From an uncultured Clostridia bacterium (GTDB taxonomy: Bacteria; Bacillota; Peptococcia; Peptococcales; Peptococcaceae), in assembly GCA_944391625.1 (NCBI GenBank), contig CALXUG010000003.1:1-64000 (forward strand): DNA of 64,000 nt, read 5' to 3'. Shown here piece after piece: positions 31,973 to 41,288 of this stretch. Both the position numbers and the translations under genes were made by a program. A model generated the notes under the pieces. The model did no database searches. It saw only the letters and a list, made by a program, of their open reading frames with translations, and had not been told where the DNA came from. Position 1 is the first letter of the stretch; each line of letters starts with the position of its first letter.

Positions 31973-33601
31973 TTATCTACCCTTCTGTTTGACATATCCC
32001 TTCGGACAAAAGATTCGGAACGCCGTTGGCAACGCAATTTCCTGCTGCATACGCTGCTCATCAGCCCATGTATAGCAATCGGCCATCTGAGCACAGGGCA
32101 TATAATAGCATCGCATATGCCATTCAACATGGGTGAAAATATGGGTTTCCTCTACCATCCGATCTATTCCCGATGGTTTTACACCCCAATCTGCGGCAAC
32201 ATCCAAGGCTTGCTGTCCATCTAAAAAGCCATCGATATTGGGAAACTGCCACAATCCTGCCAGCAACCCTGTATCACCCCGTTTTTCCACAGCAAGACTT
32301 CCTTGATGGGAAAATACAAACACCGTTTTCTCCTCTTTGCGCCGTTTCTTTTTGGTTTGTTTTTGCGGCAGCACATCCCAGCTTTCATTGGCACAAGCCA
32401 TGCAAAAAGACTGTACCGGACACAAATGACACTTTGGCGCTCCGTTAGGCACACAAACAGTAGCCCCCAGTTCCATCATACTTTGGTTAAAGGTATAGGC
32501 AAACTCCCCAATCGGATATACCTGCTCCAGCGCCACAGTCATTTCTTTTTTGACCGCCGGCGATAAAATATTACCAAAATTTTCAGTAATGCGGCTGATT
32601 ACACGCAGTACATTACCGTCCACTGCCGGAGTCGGCGCCCCAAAGCAGATAGAGGCAACAGCACCCGCTGTATATGCGCCAATTCCGGGCAACGCCAGTA
32701 TCTGCTCATACTGCTGCGGAAAAATACCGCCATATTCTGACTGAATCACCTGCGCCGCCTTTTGCAGATTGCGCACCCGCGTATAATACCCAAGGCCCTC
32801 CCACAGTTTCAGCAGCACATCTTCCGACGCTGCAGCCAGCGCGGCAATATCAGGCAGCTGCGCCAAAAACCGCTGATAATATCCTTTTACCGCTTCCACT
32901 CTGGTTTGCTGCAGCATAATCTCTGAAAGCCAGATATGGTAAGGCTCTCTGTCCTGCCGCCAGGGCAATACGCGGGCATTTTGCCCATACCACGGCAAGA
33001 GTGCATCTGCAAGCAGACTATAGCGCTGCTGCTTTTCTGCCATCTTATGCTGAATCCGTTTGATTATTTTCTCGTAGACAGGAATCATATGGGGCTCCTG
33101 GCATTGCTGTTTCCAATCAGCCAGCGACACCCAGCATACCTGGCTGTTTTCATCCTCTTTTATATGCAGCGGCTGTTTATCCGAAGCAATAAATCCATAG
33201 GCTACGTTATAATGCACATGGGCTGCAATCTCTTTCCCATTCTTTATATGGGCCTTTACCGGAAGGCAATCCAACGATAAAATCTCACTGCAAACAGGAA
33301 TCAACTCTGTAATGCCGGTTTCTTCCCTGGCTTCTTCTGCTGCTTTTTGCAGTAAATTCTGAGCACCGTCCGCATGTCCTCCTGTCCAGGCCAGAGACTG
33401 ATAAATATTATGATACACCATGAGCATACTGTCCATGGTCGGATTCAAAATGATAGCAGATGCCGTAAAATGGCCCTCGGCAGGACGGGCAAACAGTTGG
33501 TCACCCATCTGCGCCCACTGGCGTAATATGTCATCTTTGGCCTGCTGCTCACAGGCACAAACAGGAACATAATCCATAATCTGCTGTTTTAGTTGTTTCA
33601 T
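31973..33601 (-). CDS. mutY: Nudix-MutY fusion: adenine DNA glycosylase
   Basis: A 542-residue fusion. Residues of about 45-180 form a Nudix hydrolase domain (GGHADGAQNLLQKAAEEAREETGI, 74-97; the first Nudix-box Glu is Gln81). From about 195 comes an A/G-specific adenine glycosylase: LSEIMLQQTRV (catalytic Glu227), LPGIGAYTAGAV helix-hairpin-helix, PAVDGNVLRV (Asp328) and a [4Fe-4S] loop with Cys383, 391, 394 and 400. A C-terminal MutT-like recognition domain follows (FVFSHQGSLAVEKR..., FTHVEWHM). MutY removes A opposite 8-oxoG. An extra N-terminal Nudix domain may act on oxidised nucleotides or another pyrophosphate; the altered box makes its activity uncertain. Confidence 0.92.
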   Translation of the reverse strand: MKQLKQQIMDYVPVCACEQQAKDDILRQWAQMGDQLFARPAEGHFTASAIILNPTMDSMLMVYHNIYQSLAWTGGHADGAQNLLQKAAEEAREETGITELIPVCSEILSLDCLPVKAHIKNGKEIAAHVHYNVAYGFIASDKQPLHIKEDENSQVCWVSLADWKQQCQEPHMIPVYEKIIKRIQHKMAEKQQRYSLLADALLPWYGQNARVLPWRQDREPYHIWLSEIMLQQTRVEAVKGYYQRFLAQLPDIAALAAASEDVLLKLWEGLGYYTRVRNLQKAAQVIQSEYGGIFPQQYEQILALPGIGAYTAGAVASICFGAPTPAVDGNVLRVISRITENFGNILSPAVKKEMTVALEQVYPIGEFAYTFNQSMMELGATVCVPNGAPKCHLCPVQSFCMACANESWDVLPQKQTKKKRRKEEKTVFVFSHQGSLAVEKRGDTGLLAGLWQFPNIDGFLDGQQALDVAADWGVKPSGIDRMVEETHIFTHVEWHMRCYYMPCAQMADCYTWADEQRMQQEIALPTAFRIFCPKGYVKQKGR

Positions 33602-33639
33602 ACATTCACCTGCGTTTCCATGTTGTCACTGTTCCTGTG

Positions 33640-34569
33640 TTATCGGGTCAAAATCCGTTCCGGCTCTTTGTGCGCCAGCTTTTGAATGGTTTGCTCCATG
33701 GTTTCCATAAAAATCTGATCAATTCTGCTTAACTTGTACTTTTTATTATAAATATAGCCCACTTCTATTTCCAGCTTACCGTCTGCAATGGGAATGGCGC
33801 GAATGGTGCCATGGCGCAAATAAAAATCATCCTGGGACATAAATTCAGGAAAGAACGCCACATAATCCCCTTGGGCAATCATTTTTTTCAGCAGTTCCAA
33901 ATCATCAGTACGAAATGTGATATTGGGCGTTCTGTCTTTACCCAGCGCCGCTGTCCATACGGCATTTTCCTTTTGAAATTCTTCCCGATAAGCAATATAG
34001 GGCTGCTGCAGCGCTTCCTCTAAAGTAACACTTTCCTTTTCCCAATAAGGGGAATTGACGCCTACATACAACAAATACCTGTCGCTGAACAGCGGCACAT
34101 ATTCCAAATCACTGTTTAGTAAATCATCCGAATAAATAATCACGCCCAAATTATCAAGACCGGTGGATACATTGCGCACAATCTGAGCGCTTTCTGCTGT
34201 TGTGGCATCCAAGGTGAAAGGCTGGCCATGCTCCCGCAGATAAAGAATAATCTGCGGAATAACATAATTGTAAAATACCGCAATAGAAGACAACTTTACC
34301 ACGCCTTTGTTCTCGTAAGCGCTGACCTCCTGAATCATTTCCTCTATGGTATCAAAAATAATTTCTGTTTTTTCCAACACAACCACGCCGGCCTCTGTAG
34401 GAGATACGCCGCGGCTGTTCCGCCGCAGTAACGTGACGCCCAATTCCTTCTCCAATTTGGTAATGCTGGCGCTGAAAGAAGGCTGAGAAATAAAATTTTC
34501 TTCAGCCGCAACAGAAATAGATTTATACTTTACTGCTTCCGATAAGTAATGCAACTGCTCCAGTTTCAT
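33640..34569 (-). CDS. LysR-family transcriptional regulator
   Basis: A regulator of 309 residues starting MKLEQLHYLSEAVKYKSISVAAEENFISQPSFSASITKLEKELGVTLLRR, a standard LysR winged HTH, followed by the two-lobed effector domain (VVKLSSIAVFYNYVIPQIILYLREHG; LGVIIYSDDLL; DYVAFFPEF). The ATG at 34569 is chosen from the conserved N-terminus; upstream codons to 34629 do not match. It is divergent from the SLC13 transporter gene, so it probably controls that transporter and the following enzyme in response to their substrate. Confidence 0.92.
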   Translation of the reverse strand: MKLEQLHYLSEAVKYKSISVAAEENFISQPSFSASITKLEKELGVTLLRRNSRGVSPTEAGVVVLEKTEIIFDTIEEMIQEVSAYENKGVVKLSSIAVFYNYVIPQIILYLREHGQPFTLDATTAESAQIVRNVSTGLDNLGVIIYSDDLLNSDLEYVPLFSDRYLLYVGVNSPYWEKESVTLEEALQQPYIAYREEFQKENAVWTAALGKDRTPNITFRTDDLELLKKMIAQGDYVAFFPEFMSQDDFYLRHGTIRAIPIADGKLEIEVGYIYNKKYKLSRIDQIFMETMEQTIQKLAHKEPERILTR

Positions 34570-35046
34570 AATCCCCATCCCTCTCACCAAAACAAGATAA
34601 TGCCGCACTAACATCATGGTAATGTCCAATCCAAATGCTTTTATCGTCAGAACCGTTCAATTTCAAATAAAACCAATCGTTCTGCTAAACATCTAAAAAC
34701 AACCAATCTTTTAATGCGGCACAGTTTCCTCACAATTTATAAATCATACTAACATTATCGCCTTTGTTTCTGTTATCATAACATATTCTTGTCACATATC
34801 ACAACAGATTTTCTGTTTTTCTTGCAAAATGTTTCCCCTTTCCCCATTTATATCAAAAAGATTTCTCTATATCTCATATCGTGAAACCATTCTTTCAAAA
34901 TAAATAGCCATTATGTATACTATAAACAAGTTGAAGGTGTTCCGGAAGCCTGACAAAACAAAGAAACAAAAGAATTACAAATTTAACATCAAGTTAGGTT
35001 GCAAGTTATCATTACAACTTTATTTTGTTAGGATGGTGGATTCTCC
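34570..35046. promoter_or_regulatory. Divergent LysR/transporter control region
   Basis: A 477-bp gap. A rightward promoter candidate is TTTCAA (34893-34898), 17 bp, TATACT (34916-34921), which leaves a leader of about 120 nt before the GTG at 35047. Repeated AACCAATC (34670 and 34701 area) near the regulator start could be binding sites. I see no small gene or known riboswitch in it. Confidence 0.4.
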
Positions 35047-36432
35047 GTGTCTAATTCACAGACGATTGATAAAAATTTTATCATGAAATGGGCAGTTGTT
35101 TTTATCGCTGCTGCGGCTATCTGGTTTATGCCCTGCAATGAGGTATACTCTCCAGAAGTAAAAAAATTCTTATTTGTTACTGCTTTAGGCATTTTACTGG
35201 TTGCTTTTGAATTAATTGATTTAATGGCAGTATCTATGATGTTCCCTATCGGTTATATCCTGTTTGGTTTAGCGCCCATGGATGCCGCTTACGGCGCCTG
35301 GCTGGGCACCACACCAATGGTTGTTATCGGCGGTTATATGATCGCCAATGTCATGGATCGTATCGGTTTATTAAAACGAATTGCTTACAAATGTATCTTG
35401 TTGGTAGGCGGCAGCTACTATGGTCTGCTGTTCGGCGTTCTGATCGCCGGCTGTATCTTAAACACCGCTACCGGCGGTAACGCTTGGGTTATCATGGCTG
35501 CTTTCACCTTTGGTCTTTGCAAAACTTTTGAACTGGGCAAAACCATGGACTCTGCTTTAATTATGTTTGTCGGCGCACTTTCCGCCGGCGCATCCTGTGT
35601 ATTCATTTACACACCGTACTTTATGTCTATTCTGTTTAACTCTGCCGAACTGGCAGGTTCTACCTACAGACCAACCTGGATTGAGCATTTTATGCTAATG
35701 CTGCCCTATGTGATTTTTGTCATCGCTCTGGTTCTGATTCTGCCAAGAATCTTTAAACCAACCAAAAAATTACCCGGCAAAGAATTTTTCCAGCAGGAAT
35801 ATGCCAAACTGGGCAAAATGAGCAAAGATGAAATCATCGGCACCGGTTTTATGGTTCTGTTAATCCTATTCATGCTGACCGGTTCCATTCATAAAATGGA
35901 ATTAGACTGGGCCTTTATTTTAATCCCATGGCTGATGTTTATCCCTGGTGTAAAAGTTGCTGATACAGAAGACGTAAAAAATATCGATTTCAGCATGGTA
36001 TTCTTCTGTGTAGCCTGCTTGTCCATCGGTAACGTATCCAATCATTTGGGCATCGGCAATATGGTTGCCAACTTATTAATCCCAATTTTACAGCCATTAT
36101 CCTCCACCGTTGTTGTGGGTGCTATCTATGTAATTGGTTTAATCTTAAACTTCCTGCTGACTCCATTCGCTATTCTGGGCGGTTTCAGCGAACCAATCGC
36201 ACAGGTTGCTGTCGGCCTGGGTATCAACCCTGTCGGCGCATTGTACAGCTTATATGTTGGTGCTGACCAGGTATTCCTGCCTTATGAATATCTGAGCTAC
36301 TTAATCTTCTATGCCTTCGGCTTAATGAAGATGACCGACTTTATCAAACTGGCTACTACCAAATCTATTTTGGCCACCTTACTGGTATTCTTTATCATGA
36401 TTCCGTGGTGGGGCTTTATGGGAATTTTATAA
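35047..36432 (+). CDS. SLC13/DASS-family anion transporter
   Basis: A 461-residue permease with about 11-12 hydrophobic segments of the divalent anion:sodium symporter type (dicarboxylates, sulfate or organic anions). Two related halves are visible, the first with LIDLMAVSMMFPIGYILFGL and GGNAWVIMAAFTFGLCKTFEL, the second with VFFCVACLSIGNVSNHLGIGNMVANLL and NFLLTPFAILGGFSEPIAQVAVGLGI. The GTG start at 35047 follows GGATGGTGG. It lies between a divergent LysR gene and a phosphodiesterase-superfamily gene 144 bp downstream. Substrate unknown; the enzyme next door suggests a phosphate- or sulfate-bearing compound or its product. Confidence 0.85.
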   Translation: MSNSQTIDKNFIMKWAVVFIAAAAIWFMPCNEVYSPEVKKFLFVTALGILLVAFELIDLMAVSMMFPIGYILFGLAPMDAAYGAWLGTTPMVVIGGYMIANVMDRIGLLKRIAYKCILLVGGSYYGLLFGVLIAGCILNTATGGNAWVIMAAFTFGLCKTFELGKTMDSALIMFVGALSAGASCVFIYTPYFMSILFNSAELAGSTYRPTWIEHFMLMLPYVIFVIALVLILPRIFKPTKKLPGKEFFQQEYAKLGKMSKDEIIGTGFMVLLILFMLTGSIHKMELDWAFILIPWLMFIPGVKVADTEDVKNIDFSMVFFCVACLSIGNVSNHLGIGNMVANLLIPILQPLSSTVVVGAIYVIGLILNFLLTPFAILGGFSEPIAQVAVGLGINPVGALYSLYVGADQVFLPYEYLSYLIFYAFGLMKMTDFIKLATTKSILATLLVFFIMIPWWGFMGIL

Positions 36433-36576
36433 TCGCAAAGATGACAGGCTCAAATTATACTTTCCCAAAATTATCTCAAGTGAACAAACAGTTTTTAGAC
36501 TGTTTCATCAATAAATACAACTGTAATTACCTTTCAATTTCGATCATTACCAATTCTTAAAAGGAGCGAACTGAAA

Positions 36577-38622
36577 ATGAAAAGACAAGCTTACACAAAC
36601 AAACTTCTGGTTCTGGGCGTTGACGGTATGGACCCACGCATCAGCAAACGCATGATGGACGACGGCAGAATGCCAAACCTGAAAAAATTCCGTGAAAAAG
36701 GTTCCACCCGTGACGATATGGTGCTGCTGGGCGCAATCCCAACCATCACACCTCCATGCTGGACCACTCTGGCTACCGGCGCTTACCCTGGTACTCATGG
36801 CATCACCTGCTACTGGCGTCAATCTCCAGACAGCCTGGATGCTGTTGTATACAACATGGATTCCAGAAACTGTACAGCTGAACAGATGTGGAATGTTACC
36901 ACCGAAGCTGGCTTAAAAACATTAGTATGGCACTGGCCTGGTTCCTCCTGGCCACCATCCACCAACAGCGAACTGTTAAGCGTTGTTGACGGTACACAGC
37001 CTGGTTCCGTAAACATGGGCGTTGCCCAGATGGACTGGGAAAAAATTATCGTTGCGACTCCAGACATTGAATCTGTAAAATATGCGCCTCGCGTAGAAAA
37101 AGCTGCCGGCGTAGGCTGCATCATGACCGATATCGACGATATGATCGTTGGCGACGACGATGATGAAATGATGGAATTGTGGTGGGGCGATAAATCCCGT
37201 GAAGGTATGGAAATCCGTACTTATGTAACCTGTCTGGAAGATACCGAAATGATGATCGGCGCCAAAGTTGCATACGACATCATCAACTCTCCGCTGAAAG
37301 ACGCTGAAAAATGGGCTGACGCTCCAGAAGGCGCAAAAGAATTTACTGTACTGACCTCCGGCGGTATTGTAAGACGTCCGGCTCTGATGCTGAAAAACGA
37401 AGAAGGCAAATATGACCGTGTTGCTATCTACAAAAACAAAAAAGCCACTGAACCAATCGTTGTTGTTCCTGTAGGCAAAATGGTAAGCGCACTGGACGAA
37501 GTAACCAAAAAAGAAGAAACAAAAGTTGCTTACCGTTCTTATAAATTATTAGAATTAGATCCAGAAGGTTCTATTGTAAGATTATGGATCAGTAATGCGC
37601 TGGATATCTCCAACGATATGCTGTGGCATCCAACTTCTTTACACAAACAGATTATTGAAAACGTTGGCCATGTACCTCCGGTATCCTTAATCGGCGGTGA
37701 AGAATCCGAACTGGTTGACAAAATCTTTGAACCATCCTGGGATGTATACGATCAGTGGCAGGCTGACTGCTTGGAATATCTGATCAAAGCCAACGATTAT
37801 GATGTTGTATTCAGCCATCTGCACAACGTAGACTGCGCCGGCCATCAGATCTGGCACTTAGGTAAAACTCTGGAACCATGGAAACACACCGATGAAAAAA
37901 CATACCAGGGTCTGATTGAACGGTTCTACGAACAGACTGACCGTTACCTGGGTCGCTTCCTGCACCTGTTGGATGAAGGCTGGACTATCTTTGTACTGTC
38001 CGACCACGGTCTGATCGTTGGGGAAAACGTTCCACCAATCCTGGGCGAATACGGCGGTTTGAACACCAAAGTTATGGAAGATCTGGGCTACACCGTAATG
38101 AAAAAAGATGAAAACGGCAACTCCACCAACGAAGTTGACTGGGAAAAAACAAGAGCCGTTCAGATTCGCAGCAACTACATCTATGTAAACCTGAAAGGCC
38201 GTGACAAAACAGGTATCGTAGACCCTGCTGATAAATATGATCTGGAAACAGAAATCATCAACGACCTGTACAACTACAGAGATCCAGCTACAGGAAAACG
38301 TGTTGTCGGCATTGCACTGCGCAACAAAGACGGCGTACTGCTGGGCGTAAACGGTCCGGAATGCGGCGACATCTTCTTCTCCATCGAAGAAGGCTTCAAC
38401 CGTCTGCACGGCGACAGCTTATCCACCTCTTTGGGATACTTTGAAACATCTGTATCTCCAATCTTTGTGGCTGCTGGCGCTGGCATCAAAGAAAACTTCC
38501 TGACAGAAAGAACCATCCGTCAGGTTGACGTAACACCAACCATCGCTGCTCTGTTGGGTACTCGTTTCCCTGCACAGTGTGAAGGTGCTCCAGTTTATCA
38601 GATTCTGTCTGAAGATTTTTAA
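36577..38622 (+). CDS. Type I phosphodiesterase/nucleotide pyrophosphatase-superfamily enzyme
   Basis: A 681-residue alkaline-phosphatase-superfamily hydrolase without a signal peptide, hence cytoplasmic. The metal and nucleophile region is LLVLGVDGMDPRISKRM (Asp15 area), then PTITPPCWTTLATGAYPGTHGITCYW (nucleophile Thr in the WTTL segment). Further ligands are VVFSHLHNVDCAGHQIWH and IFVLSDHGL, with VTPTIAALLG near the end. Such enzymes cleave phosphodiesters, pyrophosphates or phosphonates. The gene uses a narrow codon set (GAA, AAA, CTG, AAC), unlike neighbours, as in highly expressed genes. AAAAGGAGCGAACTGAAA precedes the ATG. It is probably in an operon with the transporter and LysR-controlled. 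Confidence 0.88.
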   Translation: MKRQAYTNKLLVLGVDGMDPRISKRMMDDGRMPNLKKFREKGSTRDDMVLLGAIPTITPPCWTTLATGAYPGTHGITCYWRQSPDSLDAVVYNMDSRNCTAEQMWNVTTEAGLKTLVWHWPGSSWPPSTNSELLSVVDGTQPGSVNMGVAQMDWEKIIVATPDIESVKYAPRVEKAAGVGCIMTDIDDMIVGDDDDEMMELWWGDKSREGMEIRTYVTCLEDTEMMIGAKVAYDIINSPLKDAEKWADAPEGAKEFTVLTSGGIVRRPALMLKNEEGKYDRVAIYKNKKATEPIVVVPVGKMVSALDEVTKKEETKVAYRSYKLLELDPEGSIVRLWISNALDISNDMLWHPTSLHKQIIENVGHVPPVSLIGGEESELVDKIFEPSWDVYDQWQADCLEYLIKANDYDVVFSHLHNVDCAGHQIWHLGKTLEPWKHTDEKTYQGLIERFYEQTDRYLGRFLHLLDEGWTIFVLSDHGLIVGENVPPILGEYGGLNTKVMEDLGYTVMKKDENGNSTNEVDWEKTRAVQIRSNYIYVNLKGRDKTGIVDPADKYDLETEIINDLYNYRDPATGKRVVGIALRNKDGVLLGVNGPECGDIFFSIEEGFNRLHGDSLSTSLGYFETSVSPIFVAAGAGIKENFLTERTIRQVDVTPTIAALLGTRFPAQCEGAPVYQILSEDF

Positions 38623-38693
38623 TCGTTCCATCATCAGAACTCTGCAAAAACTGTGTAAATCATAAATAAAACAATATCTCTATTCTATCCCAA

Positions 38694-38721
38694 GAGCCGC
38701 TGTTTATCAAAACAGCGGCTC
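38694..38721 (+). terminator. Terminator
   Basis: GAGCCGCTGTTT pairs perfectly with AAACAGCGGCTC (12 bp, 4-nt loop), followed by CTCTCTTTTT. Ends the transporter/phosphodiesterase operon. Confidence 0.9.
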
Positions 38722-38878
38722 CTCTCTTTTTATGTGAAATTTGATGGAAAAATCAAAAATTTTCCTTGACCTTCCCCTAATCTGGAAGGTTTATAATCAA
38801 TATAACAACTAGAACTTATCTGACAAACGCAATTTTCCGGCATAACAAAAAAGCAAAATCTGAAAGGAGATATTCTCA

Positions 38879-39793
38879 ATGCGTTACAAAACTCAAACAG
38901 CCCAATTGGGGATGATATTGGTCACTATCTTATGGGGCGCCAATTTTGTCGTAGGAAAAGTAGCTTTAAGCAGTGGACTTACTCCTAATTTTTATACAGC
39001 CTTGCGATTTTGCGGCGCAGCCCTGATTTTAGCCTTGGTTTTTCATAAACGGCTGCAACAAACAGATAAACAAACAGTAAAAGCTGGTATTTATATCGGT
39101 CTGGCTGTAGGTATCGGCTATGTTCTACAAACCATTGGTTTAACCATGACCACCGCTGCTAAAGCAGGATTTCTCACTGGTCTATATGTAGTACTGGTTC
39201 CTGTTTTCGACTGTATTTTAAAACGGATTTTCCCAAAAATAAATGAAGTGATTGGCGTATCAACAGCCACCATCGGTTTGGCGATACTGAGCTTAAATGC
39301 CGATTTATCTATCGGTTTTGGTGATGTTCTGGTCTTTATCAGCGCCTTGTTTTTCGCTGTCAGCATTATCTTAATCAGTCGGTATTCCATCCAGCAAGAT
39401 CCAATTGTCCTCTCTATTCTGCAAATTGCGGTCACTGGCATCTTGGGTCTTATTCTTGGTTTTTTTACTGAGCCAATACCACCAGCAGGAGTGTTTAACA
39501 GCACTATTCTATTTCTGGTTCTTTATGCAGTCTTATTTGGCTCTGCTGTCAACACCATTGTACAAAACGTGGCGCAAAGTATAATTTCTCCCACAGCAGC
39601 CGCATTAATCTTAGTATTAGAGCCTGTATTTTCCGGAATCTTTGCATTTTTCCTGCTTCACGAACCATTGGGAATCAAAGAACTAACCGGCAGCGCACTG
39701 ATTATCACAGGTATGCTGATAACATTACTTTATAAACCACAGGAAAAAACAGTCCATTCTAAAAAACACCGTCAGCTGACTGCTGCCGAATAA
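38879..39793 (+). CDS. EamA/DMT-family exporter
   Basis: A 304-residue membrane protein with ten predicted spans in two EamA repeats (GMILVTILWGANFVVGKVALSSGLTPNFYTALRFCGAALILAL; GDVLVFISALFFAVSIILISRY...). The short loops and the SPTAAALILVLEPVFSGIFAFFLLHEPLG block near the end are characteristic. Substrate unknown. GAAAGGAG lies before the ATG. It stands alone between two terminators. Confidence 0.9.
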   Translation: MRYKTQTAQLGMILVTILWGANFVVGKVALSSGLTPNFYTALRFCGAALILALVFHKRLQQTDKQTVKAGIYIGLAVGIGYVLQTIGLTMTTAAKAGFLTGLYVVLVPVFDCILKRIFPKINEVIGVSTATIGLAILSLNADLSIGFGDVLVFISALFFAVSIILISRYSIQQDPIVLSILQIAVTGILGLILGFFTEPIPPAGVFNSTILFLVLYAVLFGSAVNTIVQNVAQSIISPTAAALILVLEPVFSGIFAFFLLHEPLGIKELTGSALIITGMLITLLYKPQEKTVHSKKHRQLTAAE

Positions 39794-39844
39794 GTGAAAC
39801 CACCATCCTTCACGCTTCGGTCAGTTTAACTATATAGTGATAAA

Positions 39845-39882
39845 AACAACGGGGTGTGCCTGCAACCGCACATCCCGTTGTT
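39845..39882 (+). terminator. Terminator
   Basis: AACAACGGGGTGTGC pairs with GCACATCCCGTTGTT (one wobble), 8-nt loop, followed by TTTT. Ends the DMT gene. Confidence 0.88.
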
Positions 39883-39994
39883 TTTTCCTCAAAAAATACC
39901 CTATAAAACCACAAACTACCATAATCTGTCGATAATCTTTGCTCAAGTTTTACAATATCACGCTTCTTTGCTAATTGTATTTGGTTAATAACTA

Positions 39995-40010
39995 TGTTTC
40001 ACGTGAAACA
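39995..40010. other. parS site (ParB/Spo0J binding), copy 1
   Basis: TGTTTCACGTGAAACA is a perfect 16-bp palindrome identical to the parS consensus of Bacillota. ParB loads here for chromosome segregation and, in spore formers, for packing the origin into the forespore. parS sites cluster near the replication origin, so this window may be origin-proximal. Confidence 0.9.
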
Positions 40011-40030
40011 TTCTTGTTTATATACTGCAT

Positions 40031-40231
40031 TATCGGGAGATTGTTTGTTGCCTGCCCTCCTACCCGACCAGAAAGGCGTCGGGCATAGACATCTGCTTGT
40101 CGGTCTGCTTCACTTTGGACTGCGTCCAGTTCAGCAAGACAGACTGCGCATCTGTCCGCTTCAATGTCGACAACGGCAACAAAACATCTCCCTGGTTTGC
40201 GCACGTAAGGCTGGCCTATCCTTTGCCAAAT
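40031..40231. repeat. parS-associated repeat, copy A
   Basis: From about 40031 to 40231 the sequence matches, in inverted orientation, 50150-50330. The stretch from TCACTTTGGACTGCG onward (about 115 bp) differs at only a few positions. The left part has the same ends but a different middle module (ACCCGACCAGAAAGGCGTCG). A minus-strand frame is open through it but has no ribosome-binding site, so I treat it as non-coding. Confidence 0.8.
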
Positions 40232-40267
40232 TTCTTGTACGCACAAATTGTTTTTCTGTCCATCAAC

Positions 40268-41173
40268 TTACCGTTCCTGCAAGCAATCGGGGCAGGACAG
40301 CGGATTAACATGCACCACGCAGTGCTTTACCAGCGGAAAATTTTCTTCGATACCATTGTGCACCTGCACTGCAATGTCATGAGCCTGCCGCAAAGGCTGA
40401 TCCCCGTCCACAGCAATTTCCACTTCCACATACATCTTTGCGCCAAACAGACGGGTCCGCAGCAAATCCACACCCAGCACGCCGTCATAAGAAGCAGCCA
40501 GCTTAAACATAGCTGCCTCGGTTTCTGCATCACAGGCCCGATCCACCATCCGATCCAGCGTTTCCCGATAAATATCAAAAGCCACTTTTAAAATAAATAC
40601 CGCAATCACAGCGCTGGCCACCGGATCTAATACCGGATAGCCCAAACGGGCGCCCAAAATCCCGGCAAAGCTGCCGATGGAAGACAACGCATCGGAACGA
40701 TGATGCCAGGCTTCCGCCATCAAAGACACTGAATTAATCTTTTTAGCTGCAATCCGCGTGTACCAAAACAACCCTTCTTTTACTACAATGGAGATAACCG
40801 CAGCAATCAGCGCCAGTTTGCCTGGCACAGCCAGTTGGCTGTAATCGCCAGCAATCACTTTTTCCAGACCGCTGATGCCAATTCCCAAACCCACCAGCAG
40901 CAAAATGTTAGCCAGCACAATGGAGATGACACATTCCATGCGGTCGTGGCCATAGGGATGATTCTGATCGGCTGCCTTGCCGGATACATTGGCGCCGATG
41001 ATAACCAAAAAGGAACCGAACACATCCGACGCAGAATGAACCGCATCGGCCACCATGGCGCCCGAATGAGCCACAACCCCGGCAATCAGTTTCATCAGCG
41101 TCAGCAAAATATTGATAACAATACTAACTCTGGATACCTTTATGGTTAATTCTTTTTCTATCGATGCAGACAT
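40268..41173 (-). CDS. CDF-family cation diffusion facilitator
   Basis: A 301-residue metal exporter (Zn, Mn, Fe or similar). Six spans, with the paired metal sites in VADAVHSASDVFGS (HxxxD) and EAWHHRSDALSSIGS (HHRSD), followed by the cytoplasmic ferredoxin-like domain (DGVLGVDLLRTRLFGAKMYVEVEIAVDGDQPLRQAHDIAVQVHNGIEENF). It is divergent from a ferritin-like gene, which may hint at iron or manganese. AAAGGAGAGATG precedes the ATG. Confidence 0.93.
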   Translation of the reverse strand: MSASIEKELTIKVSRVSIVINILLTLMKLIAGVVAHSGAMVADAVHSASDVFGSFLVIIGANVSGKAADQNHPYGHDRMECVISIVLANILLLVGLGIGISGLEKVIAGDYSQLAVPGKLALIAAVISIVVKEGLFWYTRIAAKKINSVSLMAEAWHHRSDALSSIGSFAGILGARLGYPVLDPVASAVIAVFILKVAFDIYRETLDRMVDRACDAETEAAMFKLAASYDGVLGVDLLRTRLFGAKMYVEVEIAVDGDQPLRQAHDIAVQVHNGIEENFPLVKHCVVHVNPLSCPDCLQER

Positions 41174-41222
41174 AAAAACATCTCTCCTTTATTTCATAAT
41201 AACTGCTTTGCCTTCTGTGCGC

Positions 41223-41252
41223 TCATAATAAAGGACAACGGTGCATATACAT
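41223..41252 (+). promoter_or_regulatory. Candidate sigma-E-like promoter of the ferritin-like gene
   Basis: TCATAATA (41223-41230) and CATATACAT (41244-41252), 13 bp apart, resemble the sigma-E pair (kmATATT and CATACAAT). The -10 shares CATATAC with those before dpaA and the recombinase. Confidence 0.35.
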
Positions 41253-41288
41253 GAAAAACCCTGAAAAAAATTGACAGGAGGAATTCCC

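Noticed and set aside
37858-38409. 183-codon open frame on the minus strand inside the phosphodiesterase gene
   Set aside because: The composition (Val/Phe/Gln-rich) is what the reverse strand of a highly biased GAA/AAA/CTG gene gives; no ribosome-binding site and no family motif.
39992-40246. 84-codon minus-strand frame across parS copy 1 and repeat copy A
   Set aside because: A similar frame can be read in the inverted copy, but neither has a ribosome-binding site, the frames end differently, and the DNA shows modular repeat swapping rather than codon-wise change.
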